The notes: a model not told the origin generated them from the letters alone. Positions 18,796 through 26,957 are shown, numbered from the stretch's first letter. The stretch: 64,000 bases of DNA from Belliella alkalica (GCF_022549785.1 NZ_JAKZGO010000001.1:62001-126000); one strand, 5' to 3'. A program made the numbers and translations.

Positions 18796-18939
18796 TTATT
18801 TACCCCCTTCCACTATCCTAATCTCCTCCACTGTCAAACCATACAATTCATAAACCAGATTATCAATCTCTCGATCGAGGCGGGTGATGTCGGATTGGAG
18901 GGCTTGGGCTTTGGATTTTTGTTCGTTGAAATAGGCCAT
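18796..18939 (-). pseudogene. C-terminal fragment of a type IIG/Eco57I-like restriction-modification enzyme
   Basis: A 47-codon frame encodes a short helix-rich peptide ending LVYELYGLTVEEIRIVEGG. That ending (I-D-x-L-V-Y-x-L-Y-G-L-T-x-E-E-I) is the usual extreme C-terminus of single-chain adenine methyltransferase/restriction enzymes. No upstream methyltransferase motif (NPPY) is present in the flanking 400 bp. I read it as a relic left after deletion, although it retains an ATG and stop. Confidence 0.6.
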
Positions 18940-19053
18940 AAAATGAAGTGATTAAAAATTACTAATCCTTAAAGATATTTGAATCTGTTGAAACTAAAAA
19001 TTCAAATTCTGAAATTTTGGTTTGGTTGATGAAAAAGCTTTAGCTGAAAATAA

Positions 19054-19375
19054 GTTCGACACCCTTCGGGGTCGTGGGGGGATGGTGGTTTTTCGTTTTA
19101 CACGGGTTTCACCCGCGGCTATTGAGAAGTTTGACCCTTTCAAGGTCGGAGGGAAATGATGTTGACTTGTTATCCGCTGGTTTCACCTGCGGATACACCA
19201 CGGCCAAGTATTGAAAAGTTAGACCACTTCGTGGTCGAGAAATGCCCCTAAGGAATCTGCAAAATTCAATATAAAATCCGACGGTGAAGCCGTCGAACCT
19301 CTCAATAGCCCTAGGTGAAACCTAGGGAAAAGGATGAATGATGATGCGTGGCAACAACCCCGTGAGGGGTTGAAC
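19054..19375. repeat. composite inverted repeat cluster 3 (three units)
   Basis: Left unit 19054-19148. A second, truncated left-type unit at about 19158-19237 has an extended middle hairpin (TATCCGC...GCGGATA) and a decayed insert before TATTGAAAAG. Right unit 19280-19375 has a third hairpin changed to GACGGT GAA GCCGTC with the arms co-varying. It ends 20 bp beyond the stop of the RAYT-like gene. The upstream stretch 18940-19053 shows no gene. Confidence 0.9.
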
Positions 19376-19395
19376 TTTCTCTCTGTAACATCAAA

Positions 19396-19842
19396 CTAAA
19401 GCAAAAACCTCGGATCAAATTTGATTTCATATTCTTCAAGGAGGTTTTTATATTCCTCCAAAAATCTAACTTTTTTGTGATGCTCCTCCTGGTTTTTGAT
19501 GTATTTGATCAGCCTCTCCTTAGCCTTAATTGATTCGGTAAAAGCGCCATAACCATCCTGCCAACCTTTGAAATCAGGAAAGATTCCCTCTCTTACAATA
19601 AAATCACTTGAGGCAAGCTTAATGTCTTTAATTAAATTTGAAACTGCAATTGTTGGATGCACATGCGTCAAAATATGGATATGGTCTTCCACACCATTGA
19701 TCCGGTATAAATGGCAATTCTTCTTTGTCAATAAATGATGGATGTAGGCATAAAGCCTCTTTTTTTCTTGGTGTATAAGTGTATGTTCTCTATTTTTTGT
19801 TGAAAATACAATGTGGTAAATAATCTGTGTGTAAGTGGCCAT
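19396..19842 (-). CDS. REP-associated/IS200-like Y1 tyrosine transposase (RAYT-like)
   Basis: A 148-residue HUH single-strand nuclease of the Y1 transposase family (TnpA_IS200/RAYT). The HUH pair is H54-I-H56 (VEDHIHILTHV). The catalytic tyrosine is Y114 in the helix LIKYIKNQEEHHKK. The N-terminus (YTQIIYHIVFSTKNRE) is typical. Such enzymes cut and join single-stranded DNA at hairpins. There is no TnpB partner and no simple IS200 end pair. Instead, composite hairpin repeats lie 20 bp downstream (cluster 3) and about 90 bp upstream (cluster 4). That is the arrangement expected for a RAYT acting on dispersed REP-like repeats, and I infer these repeats are its substrates. The frame is complete. 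Confidence 0.85.
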   Translation of the reverse strand: MATYTQIIYHIVFSTKNREHTLIHQEKKRLYAYIHHLLTKKNCHLYRINGVEDHIHILTHVHPTIAVSNLIKDIKLASSDFIVREGIFPDFKGWQDGYGAFTESIKAKERLIKYIKNQEEHHKKVRFLEEYKNLLEEYEIKFDPRFLL

Positions 19843-19932
19843 AAAAATGAAAGTTAAAAGTAAAAATGTAATTTCGGGAAAAAAGAACTTAATGTCAAAT
19901 TGGTTCGATATTTTAATTGTGCAGGCATGAAA

Positions 19933-20202
19933 GTTCGACCCTTTAAGGTCTACCTGGCGCAGACAGGGTCGGTGATGGTTGGGATTTTGTTCATCGTTTT
20001 TCCATGGGTTTCACCCGCGGTTCCACCACGGCGGACAAGATATTGAGAGGTTTGATCCTTTCAGGATCGGGAATTGAATATTGTGAATAATGACCACGAA
20101 GTGGTCGAACTTTTCAATACTGTGTCCGCCGTGGCGGAGCCCTAAGTGAAACCTAGGGAAAAAGATGAATGTTGATGGCAAAAATCCCATTAAGGGTTGA
20201 AC
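19933..20202. repeat. composite inverted repeat cluster 4, with three nested palindromes
   Basis: Left unit 19933-20070, right unit 20092-20202. Both carry the GC-rich palindrome TCCRCCnnGGCGGA (20022-20035 and 20125-20138) at the same structural point, between the middle hairpin and the TATTGAG linker, in mirror orientation. The first hairpin is also split by a TCTACCTGGCGCAGACAGG insert near 19949-19967, as in cluster 2. Third hairpins are GATCCT TTC AGGATC and GACCAC GAA GTGGTC. Confidence 0.9.
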
Positions 20203-20203
20203 A

Positions 20204-20668
20204 TTAATCTTCAAATGGATTATTCATCCAATCCAAATGCTTGTATTTTTCTTTTATTCTATGCCAAAAACCATCACTCCAATCATTAAAAACTAAGGGT
20301 TTCCATCCTTTTGGAAATTCTTTTAAGATAGCATCAGCCATTTTCCCACCATGTCCTTTGATAGGCGAATTGATGTCAAAGAAATCAATTGTTTTATACT
20401 TCAAATCATACAAAACTTCTATACCAATTGCAGTTGGGTGACTCATTTTAGTCAATGGCACTTTGGGTCTTTTAGGGTAGTTTTCACTTGAAGCGGCAAT
20501 TGCACTCCCATCAATTCGAATAAATTTAATGAAATCCAATTCAGCAAGGCTGAGGGCAAACCGAATAATTTCAATTGGCAATTCTTTGATTTGGGTGATT
20601 ACCCAGATTTGTGTTCCCATTTGATTGAAGGGTTGAAACATCGGCTCAAATTCTTTTCTTTTAAGCAT
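20204..20668 (-). CDS. hypothetical protein, possibly GNAT-like
   Basis: A 154-residue protein I do not recognise with confidence. The C-terminal part (GGKMADAILKEFPKG, then WSDGFWHRIKEKY) resembles the end of GNAT acetyltransferases, where an acyl-CoA loop and a GFW/Y-type strand occur. The N-terminal half (IKELPIEIIRFALSLAELDFIKFIRIDG) has no clear acceptor-binding motif. No signal peptide or membrane segment is visible. Its stop codon begins 2 bp after repeat cluster 4. It is probably part of the accessory islet. Confidence 0.5.
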   Translation of the reverse strand: MLKRKEFEPMFQPFNQMGTQIWVITQIKELPIEIIRFALSLAELDFIKFIRIDGSAIAASSENYPKRPKVPLTKMSHPTAIGIEVLYDLKYKTIDFFDINSPIKGHGGKMADAILKEFPKGWKPLVFNDWSDGFWHRIKEKYKHLDWMNNPFED

Positions 20669-20782
20669 TTTTTTTTAATCTACTTATCTCCTTTATTGTC
20701 TATCCTTAAAGATATTTGAATCTAACGACACTTAAAATTCAGATTATGAAATATATTTTCCACGTGTTTTTCACACAGAGAA

Positions 20783-21005
20783 GTTCGACCCCCTTGGGGT
20801 CGGTGGTGGATGGGATTTGTCATCATTTACCACGGGTTTCACCCGCGGCTATTGAGAAGTTAGACCACTTCGTGGTCGGTAATTTGATAAAATGTTGATT
20901 TGCATTTCCGATCCTGAAAGGATCTAACTTCTCAATAGCCCTAGGTGAAACCTAGGGAAAAGGATGAATAATGATGCGTGGCAAAAATCCCGTGAGGGGT
21001 TGAAT
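20783..21005. repeat. composite inverted repeat cluster 5 (cleanest copy)
   Basis: Left unit 20783-20879 (97 nt) and right unit 20910-21005, with no nested inserts, so this pair best represents the basic element. Order in the left unit: CGACCCC/GGGGTCG hairpin, 26-nt spacer, CCACGGGT TTC ACCCGCGG hairpin, linker, then GACCAC TTC GTGGTC. The right unit repeats this in reverse with CCCTAGGT GAA ACCTAGGG and GATCCT GAA AGGATC. The 21006-21203 stretch after it shows no gene. Confidence 0.9.
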
Positions 21006-21203
21006 TTTTAAATAGATGTAGAAAAATATCATCGAAAAATTATGAAAATTGGTGGTTTGTCAATTTGTGGTCAGAAGATTGGTAAATTTATGGTTATCAA
21101 TTTTTCACTAATTAACAATCCTAAAGTGCCTGCCATTGATTTTAATATTTCTCCACAATTTTAACCTTGTACTCCATTTTCCGCCGCAGTAAGTATATTT
21201 TTG

Positions 21204-21211
21204 TATCTTTG
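21204..21211 (+). promoter_or_regulatory. putative -7 element of hppD
   Basis: TATCTTTG, an exact TAnnTTTG match, 33 bp before the hppD ATG. No good TTTG was found at the usual upstream spacing. Confidence 0.45.
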
Positions 21212-21244
21212 CTTTACAAGTTATAAACCCAAATTCTTAGAAAA

Positions 21245-22339
21245 ATGGAACAAGATTTTCTCCCACTTTTAGGGACAGACTACATAGAGTTGTATGTAGG
21301 AAATGCAAAACAATCAGCTCTTTATTATCAATATGCTTTTGGTTATGAATTAATAGCCTATGCAGGCCCTGAAACAGGCATCAAAGACAGGGCTTCCTAT
21401 GTGCTCAAGCAAGACAAAATTCGCTTAGTATTGACAACACAGCTACATGAAAACCATCCCATTGCTGACCATATCAAAAAACATGGTGATGGTGTAAAGG
21501 TTTTGGCTCTATGGGTCGATGATGCAGAGCAATCATGGAAAGAAACTACCTCTAGGGGTGCAGTCTCTTATGAAGAGCCAAAAACGATTTCAGATGAACA
21601 TGGTGAAGTGAAAGTTGCGTCCATAAGAACATATGGCGAGACTATTCATACTTTTGTAGAGAGAAAAAATTATAAAGGAATATTCCTGCCAGGATACAAA
21701 CCAAGAAAAAGTCAGTACACCCCAACTCCTATTGGATTAAAATACATTGATCATTGTGTAGGAAATGTAGGTTGGGGAGAAATGAATAAATGGGTTGAGT
21801 TCTATGAAAATGTGATGGGATTCAAACTTTTGATCACATTTGATGACAAAGATATCTCAACAGAGTACTCCGCATTGATGTCAAAGGTGGTTTCGAACGG
21901 AAATGGCTATATCAAATTCCCTATAAACGAACCTGCTGAAGGAAAGAAAAAGTCGCAGATCGAAGAATACTTGGATTTTTATAATGGATCAGGTGTACAA
22001 CACATGGCGATAGCAACTGATGACATCGTCCATACGGTATCTGAATTAAGAAAAAGAGGTGTAGAATTTTTGGAAGTCCCTTCCTCCTACTATGACGATT
22101 TATTGGACCGAGTTGGAGAAATTGATGAGGATCTACAGCCGTTGAAAGATCTTAATATTCTTGTGGATAGAGATGATGAAGGCTATTTACTTCAAATATT
22201 CACCAAACCAATTCAAGATAGGCCAACCTTATTTTTTGAAATAATTCAGAGAAAAGGTGCTAAATCATTTGGCAAAGGCAATTTCAAAGCGTTATTCGAA
22301 GCAATCGAAAGAGAACAGGAATTGAGAGGAAATTTATAA
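21245..22339 (+). CDS. hppD: 4-hydroxyphenylpyruvate dioxygenase
   Basis: Fe(II) enzyme converting 4-hydroxyphenylpyruvate to homogentisate in tyrosine catabolism. The 364-residue chain has two vicinal-oxygen-chelate halves. The metal triad is visible in the C-terminal half: H170 (YIDHCVGNV), H253 (VQHMAIATDD) and E332 (LFFEIIQRKG). The C-terminal helix FGKGNFKALFEAIEREQ is diagnostic. Length is normal. Homogentisate dioxygenase is not in the window. It has its own promoter-like TATCTTTG and is followed by a terminator. Confidence 0.97.
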   Translation: MEQDFLPLLGTDYIELYVGNAKQSALYYQYAFGYELIAYAGPETGIKDRASYVLKQDKIRLVLTTQLHENHPIADHIKKHGDGVKVLALWVDDAEQSWKETTSRGAVSYEEPKTISDEHGEVKVASIRTYGETIHTFVERKNYKGIFLPGYKPRKSQYTPTPIGLKYIDHCVGNVGWGEMNKWVEFYENVMGFKLLITFDDKDISTEYSALMSKVVSNGNGYIKFPINEPAEGKKKSQIEEYLDFYNGSGVQHMAIATDDIVHTVSELRKRGVEFLEVPSSYYDDLLDRVGEIDEDLQPLKDLNILVDRDDEGYLLQIFTKPIQDRPTLFFEIIQRKGAKSFGKGNFKALFEAIEREQELRGNL

Positions 22340-22345
22340 TGTTAG

Positions 22346-22380
22346 AAACTCTGGGGATGGTAAATTCTCGGAGTTTTTTT
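22346..22380 (+). terminator. intrinsic terminator after hppD
   Basis: About 12-bp stem including G-T pairs (outer arms AAACTC / GAGTTT) with a 7-nt loop, followed by seven T. It begins 7 bp after the stop. Confidence 0.7.
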
Positions 22381-22748
22381 GTTTTTCGCTGGGGTTACCG
22401 AGGTGCCGATAGCATAAGGATTCTTTACATATAAAGCCGGCAGAGGTAAATAATACTACTTTGAACAAGGATATTGTAAATTTGACCATATTAAGAAATG
22501 GACAGGTACTTTATAGTATAAGGCTTGTTTTTAAATATAAGAATCGCGGTTTATGTCACGTCTTGAAAATAGTTGATACTTTTTATTGATTTTCATAAGC
22601 TATTCAATTGTCTTATCAGGAAAAAAGTACTCTTAATATATATCATCTTCAAATTGACAGAACCTCTTTTTCTAAGTTAATTTCTTTTAATTCTTTTACA
22701 TTCCTGCTTTAATTTCTAAATTTAAAATTCATTCAAACTTTTTCCAAA
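22381..22748. other. intergenic region, no gene seen
   Basis: AT-rich DNA between the hppD terminator and the phosphomutase gene. I found no ORF above about 30 codons, no tRNA and no composite repeat unit. It should contain the phosphomutase promoter, but no exact TAnnTTTG sits at a convincing distance. Confidence 0.5.
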
Positions 22749-24482
22749 ATGACAAACACAGATCCAATGATCATTGCCAAAGCTGAAGCTTGGCTACAAA
22801 GTAATATTGATGAAAAAAGCAAGTCCGAAATACAGGCATTGCTAGCATCTCCTGACAAAACAGAATTAGTTGATTCCTTTTATCGTGACTTGGAGTTTGG
22901 TACCGGTGGATTGCGAGGTGTCATGGGTGTTGGATCCAATAGGATGAATGTCTATACCATAGCAATGGCTACTCAGGGATTGGCAAATTACCTATTAAAA
23001 TGTTTTCCGGGAGAGGAAATTTCAGTAGCAATTACACATGACTGTCGAATCAATAATACGCTTTTTGCTGATACCACTGCGAATGTATTCACTGCGAACG
23101 GTATCAAAGTGAAATATTACAGGGAGATGAGGCCCACGCCTATGCTTTCTTTTGCAATTAGACATTTTGGTTGCAAAAGTGGAGTAATGGTGACAGCTTC
23201 GCATAATCCTAAAGAATACAATGGTTATAAAGCTTACTGGTCAGATGGTGGTCAAGTAGTAGCACCTCACGATGTAAATATCATCACAGAAGTTCAAAAA
23301 ATAACGTCTGTAGATGATGTGAATTGGAATAAAAATGATGCTTTGATTGAATATATTGAAGCTGATTTTGATTTCATTTACCTAAATGAGGTAAAGAAAA
23401 TGAGTCTTTCTCCTAATGAAATCATGTTGCAGAAAGATATGCCAATAGTATTCTCTCCTATTCATGGAGCATCAGGGAAAACTGTTCCAGCTACTTTGAA
23501 AATCTATGGATTTGAAAATATTCATATAGTCAAAGAACAAGCTGAACCAGATGGGAATTTCCCAACAGTGATTTATCCAAACCCTGAGGAAAAAGAGGCT
23601 CTAAATATGGCTATTGAACTTGGAAAGAAAGTAAATGCTGAATTGGTGTTGGCATGTGATCCTGATGGAGACCGCTATGCAGCATGTGTTCCTGATGGAG
23701 AAGGCGGTTTTGAGCTACTGAATGGAAATCAAGGTGGATCTTTAATCACATATTACCTATTGAGTAAGTGGCGAGAACACGGTCAACTCACAGGTGAACA
23801 GTTTATGGTAAATACCATCGTAACGACAGAACTAATCAATGAGATCTGTGCAGGATTTAATGTAACATGTTACAATGTACTGACGGGATTCAAAAATATA
23901 GCAGCCATCATTAAAGAACTTGAAGGAAAGAAGCAATTTATTGCCGGAGGTGAAGAAAGTTATGGTTATATGGTTGGAGATTTTGTGAGAGATAAGGATG
24001 CAAACTCAGCAGCAGCAATCTTTGCAGAATTGGTAGCTTACTACAAAACCAAAGGGCAAACAATACAAGATGTTTTGGCTGAAATATATATACAGTATGG
24101 CTTCTACAAAGAACATTTGATTTCAGTTACCAAGAAAGGAAAAGATGGAGCAGAGCAAATTCAAGCTTTGATGTCCGGTTATCGCAATGATAAACCAAGT
24201 GAAATCAATGGTGTAAAAGTAGTCAAGATCGTAGATGTAAAAGAAAGTAAGGTATATGACCTTGTGAATAATACGGAAACTGCGCTTGAGATGGACAAGT
24301 CCAATGTTATTCAATTTTATTTAGAAGATGGAAGTAAAATATCTGCGAGACCTTCGGGAACAGAACCAAAAATAAAGTATTATTTTTCGGTGAATGAAAA
24401 ACTTCCAAACCGTGACGCTTATCGTACCGTAGAGGAATCTTTGGATAAAAAGATTCAAGGATTGATGACTTATTTTGGATAA
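22749..24482 (+). CDS. phosphoglucomutase/phosphomannomutase (phospho-sugar mutase)
   Basis: Alpha-D-phosphohexomutase, interconverting hexose 1- and 6-phosphates in the cytoplasm. The 577-residue length matches the PgcA-type long subgroup. Four catalytic segments are present. They are the phosphoserine loop TASHNPKEYNGYK, the metal loop DPDGDR, the sugar loop GGEESYGY and the phosphate-binding RPSGTEPKIKYY near the C-terminus. The N-terminal FGTGGLRGVMGVGSNRMN is typical. Glucose versus mannose preference cannot be read reliably. It is convergent with the YihY gene across a bidirectional terminator. Confidence 0.95.
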   Translation: MTNTDPMIIAKAEAWLQSNIDEKSKSEIQALLASPDKTELVDSFYRDLEFGTGGLRGVMGVGSNRMNVYTIAMATQGLANYLLKCFPGEEISVAITHDCRINNTLFADTTANVFTANGIKVKYYREMRPTPMLSFAIRHFGCKSGVMVTASHNPKEYNGYKAYWSDGGQVVAPHDVNIITEVQKITSVDDVNWNKNDALIEYIEADFDFIYLNEVKKMSLSPNEIMLQKDMPIVFSPIHGASGKTVPATLKIYGFENIHIVKEQAEPDGNFPTVIYPNPEEKEALNMAIELGKKVNAELVLACDPDGDRYAACVPDGEGGFELLNGNQGGSLITYYLLSKWREHGQLTGEQFMVNTIVTTELINEICAGFNVTCYNVLTGFKNIAAIIKELEGKKQFIAGGEESYGYMVGDFVRDKDANSAAAIFAELVAYYKTKGQTIQDVLAEIYIQYGFYKEHLISVTKKGKDGAEQIQALMSGYRNDKPSEINGVKVVKIVDVKESKVYDLVNNTETALEMDKSNVIQFYLEDGSKISARPSGTEPKIKYYFSVNEKLPNRDAYRTVEESLDKKIQGLMTYFG

Positions 24483-24518
24483 AATTTCATATTGATAATT
24501 CTAGCGCAAAAATCATAA

Positions 24519-24559
24519 ATGCGCCTTAGTCTGAAATAAACTAAGGCGCATTTTTTTTA
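24519..24559. terminator. bidirectional intrinsic terminator
   Basis: Perfect 11-bp stem ATGCGCCTTAG / CTAAGGCGCAT with an 11-nt loop and T8 on the plus side. It separates the convergent phosphomutase and YihY genes. Confidence 0.9.
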
Positions 24560-24585
24560 GTTACAAAATTCAACTCCTATTAATT

Positions 24586-25530
24586 TTATTCTTCGTCAGA
24601 TTTGTCATCTTCGGTAATTTCTCTCAATTCAACTCGAACAGCTTGTGGATATGGAACAACACCTTTACCTACTTTTTCAGCAATGTAGTAGGTTATTTGA
24701 GCACCAAATAGGAAAATCACAACTGAGTAGTATACCCAAATCAAAAGAACTACAAGTGAACCTGCAGTGCCGTAAGCTGACCCAAGGTTTGAATTCCCCA
24801 TATAAATTCCGATCAAATACTTACCAAGTGCAAAAAGTAGCATGGTGACAAATGCACCGGTCCATGTGTCCTTCCAGCGTACTTTTGCATCAGGAAGGAT
24901 TTTGTACATCAATGCAAACACAGCAACCAAAATACCTTGCCCTATCAAAATATGGCCTATTGATGCAAGAACAACTGCTATGGACTCTAGAAATTCACTA
25001 AAATAGCTGAATATGACGATGATCACTGCATCCAAAACCAAAGAAACTAAAAGTATAAAACCTATTGACGCAACCATCGAAAAACTTAAAAGCCTATTGA
25101 TAACAAATTTCAAAAGACCTTTCTCTGGCTTAGCCTTAATATGCCAAATATGATTAATTGCATTTTGCAAACTCACAAAAACTGTTGTTGCACTAAATGC
25201 TAATATGCCAAATGCTATAAAATTTGATAGTACACCTTCACTTTGCATCGTGAAATTTGACATAATATCTGCTAATGTCGCAGCACTTTCTTTTCCAGCT
25301 AGATTTTCTACTTGTAAGATTATTTCTTCCTGAATTTCTGATTCTTGATAAAATGCTGTTCCTATATTGAGTATAATTATCAACAATGCAGGCATACTAA
25401 ATATAGTATAAAATGCAGTACTAGCTGCAAAACTCATAGAGTCGCTATTTCCAAAATCTTTTACGCTATCAACAATAATTTGAAAAAAAGTCAACTTTTT
25501 TAATTTCTTAATCATTCTTTTTCTACTCAT
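24586..25530 (-). CDS. YihY/virulence factor BrkB family membrane protein (copy 2)
   Basis: A 314-residue polytopic membrane protein paralogous to 16064-17008, with identical length. Shared segments include SAYGTAGSLVVLLIWVYYSVVIFLFGAQ near the end, WKDTWTGAFVTMLLFALGKYLIGIY, and AINHIWHIKAKPEKGLLKFV in the middle. About six helices are predicted by hydrophobicity. The tail is acidic (ITEDDKSDEE), unlike the other copy. The family role remains unresolved. It shares a bidirectional terminator with the convergent phosphomutase gene. Confidence 0.9.
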   Translation of the reverse strand: MSRKRMIKKLKKLTFFQIIVDSVKDFGNSDSMSFAASTAFYTIFSMPALLIIILNIGTAFYQESEIQEEIILQVENLAGKESAATLADIMSNFTMQSEGVLSNFIAFGILAFSATTVFVSLQNAINHIWHIKAKPEKGLLKFVINRLLSFSMVASIGFILLVSLVLDAVIIVIFSYFSEFLESIAVVLASIGHILIGQGILVAVFALMYKILPDAKVRWKDTWTGAFVTMLLFALGKYLIGIYMGNSNLGSAYGTAGSLVVLLIWVYYSVVIFLFGAQITYYIAEKVGKGVVPYPQAVRVELREITEDDKSDEE

Positions 25531-25639
25531 AAGTTAAAAACAATATGTTTATCTGCTTTCTTATCAGTAGCTCATTGAAATGATATTTTTTTAATCAATT
25601 TGTGTACTGATAACTAATCAACTATTAAACTGTATAAGC

Positions 25640-25653
25640 TACGCCTAGGCGTA
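25640..25653. promoter_or_regulatory. perfect 14-bp palindrome, possible operator
   Basis: TACGCCTAGGCGTA stands out as GC-rich in an AT-rich gap of about 400 bp. It lies 29 bp before the ATG of a 59-codon ORF. It could be an operator or another small palindromic insert. Confidence 0.3.
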
Positions 25654-25682
25654 CAGGCATTGGGTATTTAACGATTACTGGC

Positions 25683-25862
25683 ATGATTTCATATGAAATT
25701 TCACCTTCTGATTTCATTAATAATAATCATAAAAAACCAATTAAATATCTGAATAATATAATTGATTCAGAAATATGTAAAAAAAAGAATTTACTTCAAT
25801 TTTTAAATAAATATCACAAACTAAGATCATTTATTAAACCCCGACTTAGAGTCATATTATAA
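25683..25862 (+). CDS. possible micro-protein, 59 aa
   Basis: An uninterrupted 59-codon ATG frame in a 399-bp gap with no other gene. The peptide is rich in Asn, Ile and Lys with a basic C-terminus (HKLRSFIKPRLRVIL). There is no signal peptide or recognisable domain. In DNA this AT-rich a 59-codon frame is mildly unexpected, but coding is unproven. A perfect palindrome precedes it. Confidence 0.3.
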   Translation: MISYEISPSDFINNNHKKPIKYLNNIIDSEICKKKNLLQFLNKYHKLRSFIKPRLRVIL

Positions 25863-25929
25863 ATTAATTGAAAAGAAGAATTTCCTGTTTTTACATTTTA
25901 GGCTTATTTAATGATGAAACTTCTCAAAA

Positions 25930-26886
25930 TTATTCAGGTTCCCACAAATCACTTAATGAATATGGACTTTTGGAGCCTGTGAAAAAAGTACCGTCAATAA
26001 ATCTATACTGGCTTTGAATCTGCAATAATTGATCCAAATCTCCTTTTTCTAATACTAATTCACTCGCTAACAGATTTTGTCTAATTCTATCCTGATTTAC
26101 TGATTTGGGAATTACTGCAATTCCTCTGTTGATAGAAAAGGCCAGTAAAACAGCCGCAGCGTTTACTCTATACTTTGAGGCTATTGAAAGGACAACATCA
26201 TCCTCAAACATATTTGGCTCATCTGTTTTTTTGATTGATTTTGATCTATCACCAGAACCTAGAGGAGAATATGCGGTCATCAGGATATCATTAGCTTTGC
26301 AAAATTCTACAAGCTTATCTTGTCTAAGATATGGATGCATCTCTACCTGATTCATTTCAGGAGCAGCGCCACCTATAGCCAATACCTCTTTCAACTTAGC
26401 AATATTGAAATTTGACATCCCAATATGCTTAACAAGTCCCTCCGCCTTCAAACTTTGCATCCCCTGCCAAGTTTGACTCAAAGGGACGTCTGAGTAAGTA
26501 AAATACTGTTCTCTGTTTTCTGCAAAACCCACTCCCTTCTTAAAACTAACAGGCCAATGAATTAGATATAGATCAAGATATTCTAAATTCAGATCTGATA
26601 GACTTTTGAGTAAACCTTTCTTGACATCCTCCTTTCGGTGACAATCATTCCAAAGTTTTGAAGTAATAAATAGCTCTTCTCTTTTGACAAGACCATCTGC
26701 AAATGCTTTGGTTAGAGCTTCTCCTACTTCCTTTTCATTATTATAGATTGCTGCACAGTCGATATGTCTATAACCTGATTCTATTGCCCACAATACCGCT
26801 TGGTAAACTTCTCCAGGTTTTGATTTCCATGTCCCTAAACCTAAGACTGGTATCTCGTCACCATTTTCAAAAATCAATGTTTTCAT
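25930..26886 (-). CDS. aldo/keto reductase
   Basis: NADPH-dependent carbonyl reductase with the (beta/alpha)8 fold, 318 residues. The catalytic tetrad is in place: Asp and Tyr in HIDCAAIYNNEKEVGEA, Lys in ITSKLWN, His in LYLIHWP. The cofactor phosphate-binding region AVIPKSVNQDRIRQN is also present. The C-terminus (FTGSKSPYSLSDLWEPE) is like eukaryote-type alcohol dehydrogenase (NADP+)/aldose reductase relatives. Substrate is unknown. It is followed by the NAD(P)-binding protein gene upstream in the chromosome on the same strand, with a gap of 71 bp. Confidence 0.93.
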   Translation of the reverse strand: MKTLIFENGDEIPVLGLGTWKSKPGEVYQAVLWAIESGYRHIDCAAIYNNEKEVGEALTKAFADGLVKREELFITSKLWNDCHRKEDVKKGLLKSLSDLNLEYLDLYLIHWPVSFKKGVGFAENREQYFTYSDVPLSQTWQGMQSLKAEGLVKHIGMSNFNIAKLKEVLAIGGAAPEMNQVEMHPYLRQDKLVEFCKANDILMTAYSPLGSGDRSKSIKKTDEPNMFEDDVVLSIASKYRVNAAAVLLAFSINRGIAVIPKSVNQDRIRQNLLASELVLEKGDLDQLLQIQSQYRFIDGTFFTGSKSPYSLSDLWEPE

Positions 26887-26957
26887 AATTTTAACAAATC
26901 AAATTAGCTTAAATCAATTGTAATTTACACAAAATAAAGATGCCAAAGGCCAAAGTA

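Noticed and set aside
20011-20214. 67-codon minus-strand ORF
   Set aside because: It lies entirely inside repeat cluster 4; its codons are the hairpin arms.
20716-20898. 60-codon plus-strand ORF
   Set aside because: It overlaps the left unit of repeat cluster 5 and has no protein-like features.
14640-21005. CRISPR array
   Set aside because: Repeats are few, inverted, unevenly spaced and hairpin-rich; there are no uniform spacers and no cas genes.
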